From Campanula takesimana (Eukaryota; Streptophyta; Magnoliopsida; Asterales; Campanulaceae), in the NCBI GenBank assembly GCA_026119855.1, contig JAOWBW010001912.1:98893-162892 (forward strand): DNA of 64,000 bases, read 5' to 3'. This document shows, in pieces, positions 31,768 through 42,864 of the stretch. Numbering within the stretch: the stretch's first letter is position 1; each line of letters opens with the position of its first letter. The notes under the pieces were generated by a model. It did no database searches, was not told where the DNA came from, and was given only the letters and a program-made list of their open reading frames with translations. A program made the translations under genes and the position numbers.

Positions 31768-32170
31768 TGTGAGAGCCCGCGATCGAACTCGAATTCGCGC
31801 TCCGGTGTCCCCCGGTTGTCCGCAGGTCCAACACAAAAGTTGCTCCTCGTAATTTTCTGGCCATAGTAATATATATAAAATATGTTAATGTGTAAGGAAT
31901 AACATAAGTATATTTTATGCAAGGGATGTATGGTAAAAGGATCTATTAGGGTTGCGGGCCCGCTGTGGGGCCCCGACGCTCGATTTTTGGAGTATACGTC
32001 TGTTTTCTCGATTTTGAGTCCAGATGATGATCTCGAACTCGATTTTTCCTTCTGATTCACCGATAAGGCGGTCTGTAGTCCTATACCGCCCTATCAATGG
32101 TTTTAGACCATTCTAGGGTTTAGACCGGTTCAAGGGTTGGTTTTAGGGGTGAGAGATCGGGGTGTCTATA
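31768..32170. mobile_element. Probable 403-bp solo LTR remnant
   Basis: It starts TGTGAGAGCCCGCGATCG and ends GAGATCGGGGTGTCTATA, imperfect inverted ends of Ty3-gypsy LTR type. The flanks agaac and gggac match poorly as a target duplication. ORFs inside are not credible genes. Confidence 0.45.
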
Positions 32171-32222
32171 GGGACGCACCAAAAAGAAAACTGTGAACCT
32201 TACTCTAGGTCAACGGGAGTAA

Positions 32223-33590
32223 TTTTTTGGTTTTCATTATTATAATTAGTTGATATAAATTTATTTTTTAGTTTATTAAAATATAGGAACATTATTTTGA
32301 AACAGAAGAGATATAAAATTGCACATAAAGACCGTTTGCTGATAAAGATTAGATATACTAAATAAGAGTGCCAGTTAAGGATGTCTGGTATGATTTTAAA
32401 CTAATTAGAAAGTTGGTGCCGATAATTAAGAGGTTTATTTCATAGAAATGGTAATATCATCAATACAAAGATTATCCACGTGGAAATAAATAATCATGCT
32501 TATCCTTTTATTTCTTCTACCAAACGAGTCCTAAATGTTTTAGATAGAGTGGCGTACAATATTACACTTTTTAAAGGACTAAGTCCCCAAAGGTCCCCCA
32601 ATAACATTAATTTGTCTCATAAAGATTGGACATTTTACTCTATGCCACAAATAGAGTTAAAAAAATTATAATTCCACAGACACCCCTCACCCTCATGTGA
32701 TGTGTTTAATTATATTCTTAAATTCCAAAAATACCCCCGCCCCAAATAAAACCTTAACCTCCTCCCCGCCCTCCCTCATTCCCCCCCATCGGCGACCTCT
32801 CTGGCTCTCCTTATACCTCAACTCACCTTCTCTGTTTCCGGCTCCTCCACCACCATCATTTTTCTTTTTAGATCTGATCGGATAAAGGGGAAAAACTTCC
32901 CCGTCATCCCCGGTCGAATGCTTAGACTTCCGCCAAGATCTATTTCTCCTCTCTCCACAAGTTTTCAATATGCTCCAATCGCACATACGATCCCCCTCTC
33001 TGTCAGATCAAAAAACTTTATGCTCCGCCTCTCTCCTTTGCCCCCACTCCACCAAATTTCTGATTTGGAGTCTCTCCATCTTTGAGGTTCTTCCTGCATC
33101 ACTCACTACCCCAAGCTCCGATTTTCCTCCATCCAACTTCTCAGCAGATCTGAAAAGATCTGATAGGATTTGACCAAACTTTGCAACAGTATATTCCGGT
33201 AAGTCGCAAATTCATTCAAATGCATATTCTCATTTTTTCTATATGAAATTGAAAGTTGTTTTTATGTTTGAATGCAATGCTATTTTGTGCTCTATGGATG
33301 TCTGTGTTCGAATGTTCTTGTTTATGTGCTTGTGGCTGCAAAGATGTGTAGATCTGCGTGAGTTTGTCTTACAAAAATTCAGATCTTGATTTGTTTATGG
33401 TGTTCATCGATGGGATTGTATTTGTTTCAGATTTGTACCAAAAGGAGTCACATTGATGTACATGGACAATGGTGTTAGGGGGTGTGGTGGTGGTAATGGG
33501 TGGTGGACGGTATCATGGACGGTGGTGGTGGACGGTAATAGTGGACAGTTTGTATAATGGTTAAAGATAATTTAGTTTGAGTCTTGGAGT
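32223..33590. other. No recognised gene; gene-like CT-rich stretch
   Basis: The segment 32690-33180 is CT-rich and GC-richer than its flanks and looks like a plant leader/first exon on the plus strand. A possible splice donor 'ccggtaagtc' lies at 33198. Then follow intron-like DNA and a GTGGTGG-rich stretch (33470-33545). No ORF gives a recognisable protein. It may be a captured or dead gene fragment. Confidence 0.4.
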
Positions 33591-33594
33591 TTAA

Positions 33595-34245
33595 CTATAA
33601 GAACTAATAAACTCTTATAGTTTATCTATAAGAGGCAAAATAGTCTTATACTTAACGATAAGAGACTTTTATTTGACCAAATATGATAGTCAATCTTAAC
33701 GTATTAGTTTGATATTTAAACTATGAGAGTTAATAAAAAATATCAGAGTTTTTCTTTAGTAGAGTTTGAAAATTGTGAAAAATGAGGAAATACTGACTCT
33801 TATAGGTTAATTTAAAAAGGCAAAACATTTTTATGCTTTGATGTTTGACCAAATATGAGAGGCAAATTAATAAAATATTACTTTTTTGGGATTTTTCAAC
33901 TACGTGAAAATGTGAAAAAAACACTCTTATAGTTAATGTATAAGAGGCAAAATGGTCTTATATATGAGTAGACAAGGATTTGACTAAATAGTATTTGATT
34001 TTTATTTCTTGAAATGCAAAAAAGGACTCGTATACTTCAACTATAAGAGGCGAATTGGTCTTAATTGGTCTTATACATCAATTACATGTGTTGAATGGAA
34101 TTTGACCAAATAGCATCATAGTTTTTTTTTTTTTTTTTAATCTTCTAAAAAATGAAAAAAGTGAAAAAAAAATGAAAAAATGACTTCTATACTTCAACTA
34201 TAAGAGGCTAATTGGTCTTAATCATTTGTTATAAAAGCCGACTGA
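33595..34245. repeat. Diverged tandem repeats upstream of the MYB-like gene
   Basis: At least five imperfect units of roughly 110-170 bp recur, each with 'aactataagaggc(a/g)aa.tggtctta' followed by 'atttgaccaaata'. No coding potential is seen. The DNA from 34246 to 34564 is the upstream region of the MYB-like gene. Confidence 0.75.
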
Positions 34246-34564
34246 GATTTGACCGAAAAGTTAGTGTGCGCGCCTCATTCAGCTCCCAAGGTAGTTATAT
34301 CTTTCTAACAGGCATGTCCTTATGTGGAATAATAAAAATATGATGTGTTTTAAAAGTGGTTTTCTCTAAGGAAAATACTTTGCATGAGTCACTTTTCCTA
34401 TTGACCCACCTTTTCCAATCTAAAGTTTGCAAGTAAACAAATTTTGGAACGGAATCTCAAAATCCTTTACCATTTAGTAAAAAGATAAATTATTTCAGGT
34501 ATAATATGGAAAGATAATAAATAAAGCAACCAAAATATTCCCATAACAATCCATACACAACCAC

Positions 34565-34573
34565 TATAAATAA
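34565..34573 (+). promoter_or_regulatory. TATA box of the MYB-like gene
   Basis: TATAAATAA lies 125 bp upstream of the ATG, giving a predicted leader of about 90 nt. The spacing suits a plant core promoter. Confidence 0.65.
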
Positions 34574-34689
34574 AACCTCCCATGAATCAATTCAATAAAA
34601 ACATAAAAATAAATCCCAAGCCATATTTCAACTCAAAATCATTGTTCTTGCAAATTAGCCAATAACTTGATCAAGTGAGTTTGCCATTA

Positions 34690-35058
34690 ATGGCGGACGC
34701 GACAGTATGGACGTGGGAAGAAAACAAGTGGTTTGAAGTCGCCATCGCCGGCCACCTCGGCCAAGGTTCCGATGAAGAGTGGGCGGCGATTGCTACGATC
34801 GTACGGACCAAAACAGCTGAACAAGTGAAACAACATTATCAGCTTTTACTTGAAGACATTAAGAATATAGAAGCTGACCTCATTCCCATTCCCGACTACC
34901 TCATTCCCATTCCCGACTACAATGAGGATTCCGGCAGCAGCTCAGATTATTCTAGTACTTCCTCTTCTTCATCTGTGTCGTCTTCGTGGGCCCCGCGTTC
35001 GAGTGAATCAGCTGAGGGGAAAGCCAAGCAAGCGAGCAAGAACAAGCGAAAGCGGTAG
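34690..35058 (+). CDS. Single-MYB (SANT) protein, RADIALIS/DIVARICATA N-domain-like
   Basis: The product is 122 residues. Residues 6-60 form one MYB/SANT repeat (VWTWEENKWFEVAIAG, then EEWAAIATIVR, then KTAEQVKQHYQLLLEDIKNIE). The pattern, including 'KTAEQVKQHY' and the closing 'IPIPDY', is that of plant RAD-like proteins and the first MYB repeat of DIVARICATA-type factors. The second SHAQKYF repeat of DIV proteins is absent. Small single-MYB proteins of this group can compete with DIV factors for partners; that role here is inference. After the domain, LIPIPDY is duplicated exactly by a 21-bp tandem repeat (34876-34917). A Ser-rich tail and a basic end (KNKRKR) that could be a nuclear signal follow. 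The start is the ATG at 34690; an in-frame GTG upstream has no support. The gene is intact and single-exon. Confidence 0.8.
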   Translation: MADATVWTWEENKWFEVAIAGHLGQGSDEEWAAIATIVRTKTAEQVKQHYQLLLEDIKNIEADLIPIPDYLIPIPDYNEDSGSSSDYSSTSSSSSVSSSWAPRSSESAEGKAKQASKNKRKR

Positions 35059-35066
35059 TGGTATTA

Positions 35067-35321
35067 TCGCCTCTGTCCCAGAATGATGTTTCCGTTTCTT
35101 TTTGTTGTTGTTGTTTGTTTAAACTTTGAGTAATCGTTTGAGGCTAGTTTAATTATATTAATGAAAATTTAAAATTTGTTGTTCATACTCTATTATAAAT
35201 ATTATTAGCAACAATTTTCTATTACTATTAAGGTAATTGAATTAACCTAAAATTATTATTTAAAGTTCATTCAAACAAACAATAAAAAAAAAGTGAGAAC
35301 ATCTTTCCGGATTGAGGAGAG
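35067..35321. mobile_element. MITE copy d directly behind the MYB-like stop codon
   Basis: Ends 'tcgcctctgtcccagaatgat' and 'atctttccggattgaggagag' lie next to TA, and the body belongs to the AT-rich MITE family of copies a-c. It begins within 10 bp of the stop, so the gene's 3' UTR is MITE-derived or displaced. Confidence 0.55.
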
Positions 35322-35663
35322 TATAATTATTTTTATTGATTGATCCTCCATGGTCAGATTTATTCATATCATCCTTCTAGTTCTAATTCACAACTTTGAG
35401 GAAATACAGTTTATTGTAGCTTAGTGACTAGAGTCCTCGTCACTAGATATATCATTCTTAATTGTCTTTTTGTATTTTTCTATCTGATGCATTATACTCC
35501 CTCCGTCCCGTAACTATACTCCTTCCATCTTGTAATTATGTGCACAAATTTCCTTTTTAGGCGTTCTATTGATAAGTCACACTTTCATAAAATGGCAAAG
35601 AATCTTTACTATTCATCTCACTCATTCTCTCTTTTACTTTACTTCATGAGCTGGACCCTTATG

Positions 35664-36734
35664 CGGCCGTCTCGCGCCATACTTTATGGGCTGGACTCTT
35701 GTGTGCCGCCCATGGGTCGACCCGCTCCGACCTTTTGCTGACCCGTCCGCCCCGCCTAGATACGCGTCCTCCCAGCGCTTGCCACGTGGGACACATTTTT
35801 TTTTAAACCTCCAATAACTTTAAAATGTAATATCTTGAGATTTTGAAGTCGATTTTTTTTTCGAAAACACCGTTGCGTTCATCTCGACGAGACGAATCAA
35901 ACTACATAAGTTATGATATGGTTTTTAAATCTTATTTTTTAACACATAAAAAATTGAGCTGCCGGTCACATACAATGTAACACTTTTTTATGAAAAAAGT
36001 AACCGTCCAGTCTTGAAAAAGTAACACTTTTATTCTAAAATGTAACAACAGTTTTGTAGAAAAAATTAAATTTTAAAAAATAATATTTTCTTCTGAAATG
36101 TAACCGTTTTTATTCAAAAAATTAACCATAATTTTTCAGAAATGGATTGAGGATAACATAAGATTGACAACAAAACTAATTTTACATTTTATAATAAATG
36201 AATGTAATTTTTTTTGTCAATTGCAACGGTTTCTATTCTGAATGTAACTTTCTTTCTGAAATGTAACAGTTTTTATTCTGAAATGTAATAATACATTTGC
36301 ACAAAAAGGATTAATGATATCATAAGATTTACTCTAAAAAACTAATGTTACATTTTATTATAAAAACTTTTACATTCATTTGCGCAAAGTTTTTATTGGT
36401 AAAACACTTAATGGTTTATCAATTACAAAGGTTGAATGTAACAATTGAAATTATTTAATGTTACATATTAGTTGTGAAAAAAATGAAAATAAAAAATAAA
36501 AAATTTAGATTGTTGTTTTTTTTAGAAAAAGTAACAACTGAAATGAAACCGATTATATACATGTATTCTTATCTTTTTAAGTAAAAAACTGTTACACTCA
36601 TCTATAAAATAAATTTTATTACATATATACTCTGTTACATTTTACAATAAAAAGTGTTTCTTTTTCAATCTACAATGTTACTTTTTTCATTAAAAAAATG
36701 TTACTTTTCTGGTGACGAGTAACTCAAATTTTTT

Positions 36735-36789
<55 letters not shown>

Positions 36790-37056
36790 TAAAAAGATAT
36801 GTTTTGAAAACAAATTATTTCAAACTACTATCATGACCTATGTCATTTGATTCGCCTCGTCGAGACGAACACAACAATATTTTTAGATTTTTTTTCGACT
36901 TCAAAATCTCAAAAAATTGCCTTTTAAAGTTATTGGGTTTTTCTTAATCCACGACACGTGTTGCATGCTGGGAGGACGCAGATCTTATGCGGGCGGGTGG
37001 CGAAATGGTTGGAGCGGGTTGACCCATGGGCCGTCCGTCTCATGGCGTGAGACGAC
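35664..37056. mobile_element. Long-TIR DNA transposon, non-autonomous
   Basis: Inverted ends pair 35664-35920 with about 36800-37056. The left has 'gccgtctcgcgccat', 'gcccatgggtcgacccgctcc', 'gcgtcctcccagc' and 'ttttgagattttgaagtcgat'; the right shows the same blocks inverted. 'catctcgacgagacgaatcaaa' / 'tttgattcgcctcgtcgagacga' also pair. The interior is AT-rich and contains repeated 'tctgaaatgtaac' words (35980-36700) and no ORF. I could not find a clean target duplication, so the superfamily is undecided. Confidence 0.65.
36741..36788. repeat. (TG)n microsatellite
   Basis: An uninterrupted run of about 24 TG units. Confidence 0.95.
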
Positions 37057-38458
37057 TACATATGAGTATTTTTCTACTTTTATACTCACAACACCAATCA
37101 ACCTAATATTCCCTACCCCAATTTCTCTCTCCTACTTCACTTTTCACACTCACAACTACTATCCACTACTATTCATTCCTTAATTACCGTCCACAACATT
37201 TTATGCACATAGTTATGGGACAGAAGAAGTATTAATTAATAAATGCGACATCTATATATAATTGTGTAAGGATCCCGCCCCCACGCGCGAACGGGTGCGG
37301 AAAACCGAACACGGTTATCACTCGCTCAAAAAAACATAACGGAGTCGCCACATTTGTTAATTATTTAACCCAACAAATGGAAAAGTTAGAGATTCTATTA
37401 GTTCGGAGGTCAGGTTGCACCTTGGGAAGAGTTTTACGTCACCCAAGTCGCCTCGGATAAGACCGAGTCTCCCTAACGTTAGTTAACAAACGTGTATGTG
37501 TGTGTCTGTGTGTGTGTTTCAAAAATGGGAGAAATTGACATTTAACAAAACCGGTTAATTATTTAACAGAAAAGGGTTATTTTGCAAACAGTTTAACAGA
37601 AAATGGGCAAAACTGGAAAAAAACACCTTTTTGGCCAAAGCAGCCGTAAGGCTGGTTTGGCCGTCCCGAGATTTTTTACAGATTCATCAGAAAACTGTCC
37701 AGTTTCAGGCAGAAACAGAGTATCCTGCTGAAACTGGACTGAAATGCTAATTTTCAGTTTGTGATTAACAACAAAACTTTGAAAAGATCATTCCTATGCA
37801 CTTTGATCATCAAAAGAACTCCCAAAAACAAAGATTTGGGTGTGATCAAAGGCAATCATTAGAGAAATTAAGAAAAAGTTGATGAACATGGCTTTTGAAC
37901 CAAAATGACCATTTGATGACTAAAGATGAAAACTTTATCATCAAGATGACATTTTTACACATTATTAACCTTCTAGGGACCAAATTATGGCATAAAGATT
38001 CAATCTTTATGACCCAAAATTGGATTTCAAGGCTAAATCAAGAGGGGAAGTGATAAACATCAAGGTCTTATCATCCCACATGATTATCATGGCCAAATCA
38101 AAACAAAATTAACATAAAGATTTGAGCTTTCACCACAAGAGTGGATCCTTAAGCCAAAGGCAACCTTGGGGCAACATTATTTGTCATAAAGATTTGATCT
38201 TTATGACCCCAAAAGGGGGATTTTGAAGCTAGATCAATGTTTGGATGATAAAGATTGAAACTTTATCATCCAAATGACCATCATTGCTACCAATGAACAA
38301 CATAATCAACCAAAACATGTGCCTTTTTCATTAAAATAGATCATTAATTTGTTATAAGTAAGAAATTCAACAAACCATGATCATCCTTAGGTTAGAACCA
38401 CTTTCACACAACGTGTGAAGGGCACCTTGAATCATCCATGGTTTGGACCATAATGTAT

Positions 38459-38462
<4 letters not shown>

Positions 38463-38547
<85 letters not shown>
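38463..38547. repeat. (AT)n microsatellite inside the LTR
   Basis: About 42 AT units. Assembly length may be unreliable here. Confidence 0.95.
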
Positions 38548-38550
<3 letters not shown>

Positions 38551-38690
38551 CTTGAAGGACAAGACTTGCAATAAGATTAAGATTAAAGTGCTTGAAGGAC
38601 AAGACTTGCAATAAGATTAAGATTAAAGTGCTTGAAGGACAAGACTTGCAATGAAATTAAGTTGCTTGAATGGACAAGACTTGCAAGAAT
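38548..38690. repeat. 40-bp tandem repeat inside the LTR
   Basis: 'gtgcttgaaggacaagactt' plus 'gcaataagattaagattaaa' occurs twice exactly, followed by two decaying copies. Confidence 0.85.
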
Positions 38691-39214
38691 TAAGAGATGA
38701 ACAACAATAATATGAACAAACAAAAGAGATAAGATGAAGAGAAGGATGGGGGAGAAGGTGGCTTCACCTATGTGTAGTTAGGCCAATCTTCCTTTCTCTT
38801 TCACTCTCAAAACACTATCTGGAGCAATTTTAGCAGAGTAACACTAACAATAATCGTTTCTCCCCCCGGAATGATCAGCAAGGGGTTCAATTTATAGGGG
38901 CTAATAGTGCCCAAATAGTCCCTGTGTTCCAAATTTATCCTAGTGAGGTCCTGGCCTATCAGTTTGTCCCTGAATGATGCCAAGAATTCCTCTAATTTGG
39001 TCATTTCAGATTGGGGTACTTACAGAGCCCCTCGGCAACGTCGCTTTGGAGAAGAGGGGTTGTCGATACATAAAGCATCCCAATCTGATGGGAGGACGGC
39101 TAGGGCCGATTTTGCTTCAGATGGCTGGACCTAGGGGTATAGGATTCCTACGTATCCCGTTTGTGGGGAATCAAGCCTAACGTAGTTCGGAAGAGGGGTG
39201 GGATATTTTAAGGC

Positions 39215-39583
39215 TACTCAAACCTATGGGCGACCGTCGAGGTCGGGTGGAGAACTTAGCGTCTCAAGCCTAAGGGCGACCGTAAAAGGTCGGGTGGAGA
39301 ACTTAGCATCTCAAGCCTAAGGGCGACCGTAAAAGGTCGGGTGGAGAACTTAGCGTCTCGAGCCTAAGGGCGACCGTAAAAGTTCGGGTGGAGAACTTAG
39401 CGTCTCGAGCCTAAGGGCGACCGTAAAAGGTCGGGTGGAGAACTTAGCATCTCGAGCCTAAGAGCGACCGTAAAAGGTCGGGTGGAGAACTTAGCGTCTC
39501 GAGCCTAAGGGCGACCGTAAAAGGTCGGGTGGAGAACTTAGCGTCTCGAGCCTAAGGGCGACCGTAAAAGGTCGGGTGGAGAA
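39215..39583. repeat. 47-bp tandem array, about 7 copies
   Basis: The unit contains 'cctaagggcgaccgtaaaag', 'gtcgggtggag' and 'aacttagcgtctcgag'. It repeats about seven times with single-base variants, plus a partial first copy. It lies near the 3' end of the Tat/Ogre-like element. Confidence 0.92.
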
Positions 39584-39864
39584 CGAAGGACTGCCGGGGC
39601 ATGGTCAACTTGACTCTATGGGAGAGGGTTGACTAAATGGCTGGACTTACGAAGGACTGCTGGGGCATGGTCAACTTGACTCTATGGGAGAGGGTTGACT
39701 AAATGGCTGGACTTACGAAGGACTGCCGGGGCATGGTCAACTTGACTCTATGGGAGAGGGTTGACTAAATGGCTGGACTTACGAAGGACTGCCGGGGCAT
39801 GATCAACATGACTCTATGGGAGAGGGTTGACTAAATGGTTGGACTTACGAAGGACTGCCGGGGA
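39584..39864. repeat. 66-bp tandem array, about 4 copies
   Basis: The unit contains 'cgaaggactgccggggcatg', 'gtcaacttgactctatggga' and 'gagggttgactaaatggctg'. It repeats four times plus a partial, directly after the 47-bp array. Confidence 0.92.
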
Positions 39865-40247
39865 TAAGGGTCTCAACCTATAATGATTATTTTGAGTCAA
39901 GGTTTGACTTGGGTCAACTCTACTCTACGGGACGGTTGGCACATTTTCTTGACACCGAAGAAGAGCCTAGGGGTAACCGTTAAGACACATTGTGGACGAA
40001 AGAGTCCAAAACTTTGGGAAAATCATTTTGAGAGGAGATCAAAAGCATTTTGCTTGAAACATGGTCTTTGATAAATGATGCCAAAAGGGCAATTTCGGAA
40101 ATGCTTATTCCTAAAGGTAAATCTTTTAACAAAGCATTTTAGTCAAATTTTTGATTTTAACTTAACCGTGAGGTTTGTTATGCATAAAGTCCTTTGGAGC
40201 TTTGTCCATTTATTAGGATCGATCGGGAGTAAAGAACCCTTTTGTCG

Positions 40248-40375
40248 TCGATGTTGGGGTAGCCCCATGTCCTTGTAGTTATCAATGTTGGGGTAACCCC
40301 ATGTCCTTGTTGGCGTCGATGGTGGCATAGCCCCATGTCTTTGTCGATGTCGATGGCGGAGTAGCCCCAATATCA
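40248..40375. repeat. Short tandem repeat around 'tagccccatgtc'
   Basis: Four imperfect units of 38-45 bp containing 'gatg.tgg.gtagccccatgtc.ttgt'. Confidence 0.7.
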
Positions 40376-40419
40376 TCTTCTGACCTTTGGAATGAGGTTA
40401 GGAACCCATCCCTTTTTCA

Positions 40420-40570
40420 TGACGCACCCTTTCTTTTGCCTAGGCCGCCCTTGCGGGTTTTCAACCTAGCGGGCTACTTTTTTGCGTCTTTCATGGCACA
40501 CCCTGTTTTTTGCCTAGGCCGCCCTTACGGGTTTTCAACCTAGCGGGCTACTTTTTTGGTGCCCCCCTTT
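40420..40570. repeat. Two-copy repeat of about 77 bp
   Basis: 'gcctaggccgcccttgcggg' plus 'ttttcaacctagcgggctac' occurs twice, followed by runs of T and C. Confidence 0.8.
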
Positions 40571-42014
40571 TTTTTATATGAGTGATCCAACCGACTCGAT
40601 AGAACGGGGACTTTAAAGTATTTTTCTTGGAGGGAACATGCAAGGGCATTTATTTAGGCGGGAGAGAGTCCCTCAATTGTATCATGAAATAGGAGGAAGC
40701 CCCTGCTTCACAGAACATAAGTGTTTAGCTCTTTCCTAAGATGTAGAGAAGAAAACTTGTCGAGACATTTGAAATTTGTCTTGGTTAAAATTATCAAAAT
40801 GATTTCTGGAATGGACCATGTTTATTATTAAGTCAAGATTATAACAAGCAATTAGCCTTAACATGTGTGAATGTTGTGATCAATTAATGATTAAGATTCG
40901 ATCAATGGCAAGATCAAAAGGTGTTTATGGGGAATTGGTCCTTGTCTGGTAAATTGGTCATTGATGGGACCATGGGGGAGAGGCTAGGCTACTTTGAGAA
41001 GGCCATGGTTTGACCGTTCTTTCTCATGCTATGACCGGACCCGAAGGTTGACTACGTTCCCCTCAGTTTGAGGAGCTCAGGTCGCCGTAGTTCGGCCTTG
41101 GGCCGTCTTTTGCTGAAATTGGCTTTCTTCTCACGTTGTCTCGGAGGACGTTGTTGATCCTTTGATGTAGATCCTTCCACTTCGTGGTGAACTCTTTGAG
41201 ATAGGTCTTTTGGGGTGAACCCTCCTTTTGTGTGAACTCTTGGGGGTGGACATTTTGCGACGAGCTCTTGAGGCAAACTTCCTCTTTGCATATGCTTATT
41301 TCCTTTCCCTCTTCTCCCTTTTTTTTATTTATTTATTTGGAGGAGGTAAACATTAGCCCCAGCTCGCTTTCTCGGGCATTGGCTCCTTTGTAGCCCCTTG
41401 GTGGCATGCCTGTTACTTTGGGCTGACTTTGAAAATTTTGAGAAGCCCCATGCTTGGTCACACACGTGTGAGCACTGTCAAATCTCGGTGGTCGAGCAAC
41501 AACGTCCTCGCCTTTTCACTGTCTCGGGATGCCTTCGATGTGCATCAAGAATTTGTCTCGGGAAGGTGTATCGGGTTGTGTATCGGAAATGTGTATCGGG
41601 AATGCGTATGAGGGAAGACTTGCCATTAATGGTTTCTTCATGTCAATTGATCACAACATTTATTCACATCAAGATTAATTGTTTGCATTTAGCATTTTTC
41701 ATTTGTGTTTAGGTACATTCGTCCTTAATGAGTCGTCATTGACTAGTATGCTTAGAAGTCAATTCATCATTTTGGGGACGTAGCAATTAATTGAAAATAA
41801 CAAGCAAGGCAATTTCAAGAGTAAATGTATATTGCAAATAATGTCTCGAGTCTAGAGAGAAGAGAATGAAAATGACTATTTTATTTAGATAACTTTGTAC
41901 ATACATGTCGAAGTCTGGACCTTTGTAAAAATGAAAAGACACAGTCCAAGAAGGACTTTTGGTGAGAATCTAGATCCTACGAGGCTGGAAGACTCATTTT
42001 TTTTTAATTTTTTT

Positions 42015-42045
<31 letters not shown>

Positions 42046-42864
42046 AGGGATGGGCCCTTATGAAGTGCGATGGTCTGTTTCCTTCTTCCGTTGTTGGAGG
42101 GGTTGTCGGCGGGATATTCCATGTCTTCCCCGGGGAACTCGTGTTCCGTGTCATCGGGAAAAGATGTCGCGAGGCCTCCATTTGGCTTGGCGTTGTAACT
42201 ACCGGGCTCATCTTTGGCCATCTTCTTTTGGTGATTTACTTTCAAAGGGCGTAACTTTCGTGCATGGCATTCAGCGAGGGTATGGCCATTTGATGTAGCC
42301 GCCTTTGGGCTTCCGAAAACACAAGCATTTTCTTGCAATCGGTATTCCAACTTTTCTTCCTCATGTGGACGGTTGCCTCGGTCACCAATTCAGATGTGAG
42401 CTCCTTGGTCGATGTTTCCGGGGGACAAAACCGCAAATGACTTTAGCATTTTAAACCCCAAGGTGAAATTATAACCATGATTTGAGAAAAATGCTTCATT
42501 ATCGGATTAGCCTTTTAGGAAAAACTTGATCTTTTTATTTTAAGATTTTTTTTTGTTTGAAGACATACTTTTGTTTTGAATGAAAGACTCACACACATTT
42601 TTTCAAACTTTTGACAAGGCGATAATAATGATTTTATTAAGAAAACTGACAATGGACTCAGAATGGTCACCATATGGCGTCAACCGGGGAGTCAAGACTT
42701 TTACTAAACCTAACGGACATCTTAATCGACTTTTCCTAAAGACTTATCACACATCCTAACAATGGACTTTGACTTTTCCTAAGGGGAGGTTGATGAAAGG
42801 GGTTTTGAAATTTCGTCCCCTGTTACGGCAACCACGGCATTATCAATTTCACAACCTGGGGTAT
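40571..42864 (-). other. 3' part of the Tat/Ogre-like element, no intact gene
   Basis: Minus-strand open stretches at 42436-42018 (two overlapping frames, suggesting a frameshift) and 41291-41052 look like decayed coding DNA of the element downstream of gag. I recognise no domain. A T-rich run lies at 42000-42045. No RT, integrase or protease motif was found on either strand. Confidence 0.45.

Larger units (their letters stand above)
31151..32222. mobile_element. Stowaway-like MITE broken by LTR-like insertions
   Basis: The left end 'ctccctccgtcttggaataaagttcacacc' (31154) is matched by inverted right ends 'gtgtgaaccttactttagaac' (31747) and 'ctgtgaaccttactctaggtcaacgggag' (32191). Between them lie a tandem duplication (31240-31604) and a 403-bp solo-LTR-like unit (31768-32170), so the MITE was hit more than once. 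Confidence 0.5.
35519..37231. mobile_element. Stowaway-like MITE split by a long-TIR element
   Basis: The outer ends 'ccatcttgtaattatgtgcac' (35526) and 'gtgcataaa...' read from 'tttatgcacatagttatgggacag' (37199) are inverted matches. They enclose the insertion at about 35664-37056. Another 'ctccctccgtcccgtaactata' lies just left, at 35498. Confidence 0.5.
37265..39024 (-). mobile_element. Left (3') LTR of the Tat/Ogre-like element
   Basis: On the plus strand it reads TGTAAGGATCCCGCCC at the left and GGTACTTACA at the right, giving 1,760 bp with TGTAAG...CTTACA ends. The first 200 bp match 54962-55162 almost exactly ('gcgcgaacgggtgcggaaaac', 'acgtcacccaagtcgcctcgg'), which identifies the right LTR. 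It holds an (AT)n run and a 40-bp repeat. The left flank is aattg. Immediately inside is 'gagcccctcggc', a weak polypurine tract on the minus strand. Confidence 0.75.

Noticed and set aside
32693..33173. Short ORFs in the CT-rich stretch as a gene
   Set aside because: Both strands are open because of low complexity; no domain or convincing exon chain was found.
39215..39864. Regular repeats resembling a CRISPR array
   Set aside because: Units are contiguous tandem copies without unique spacers, in plant DNA inside an LTR element.
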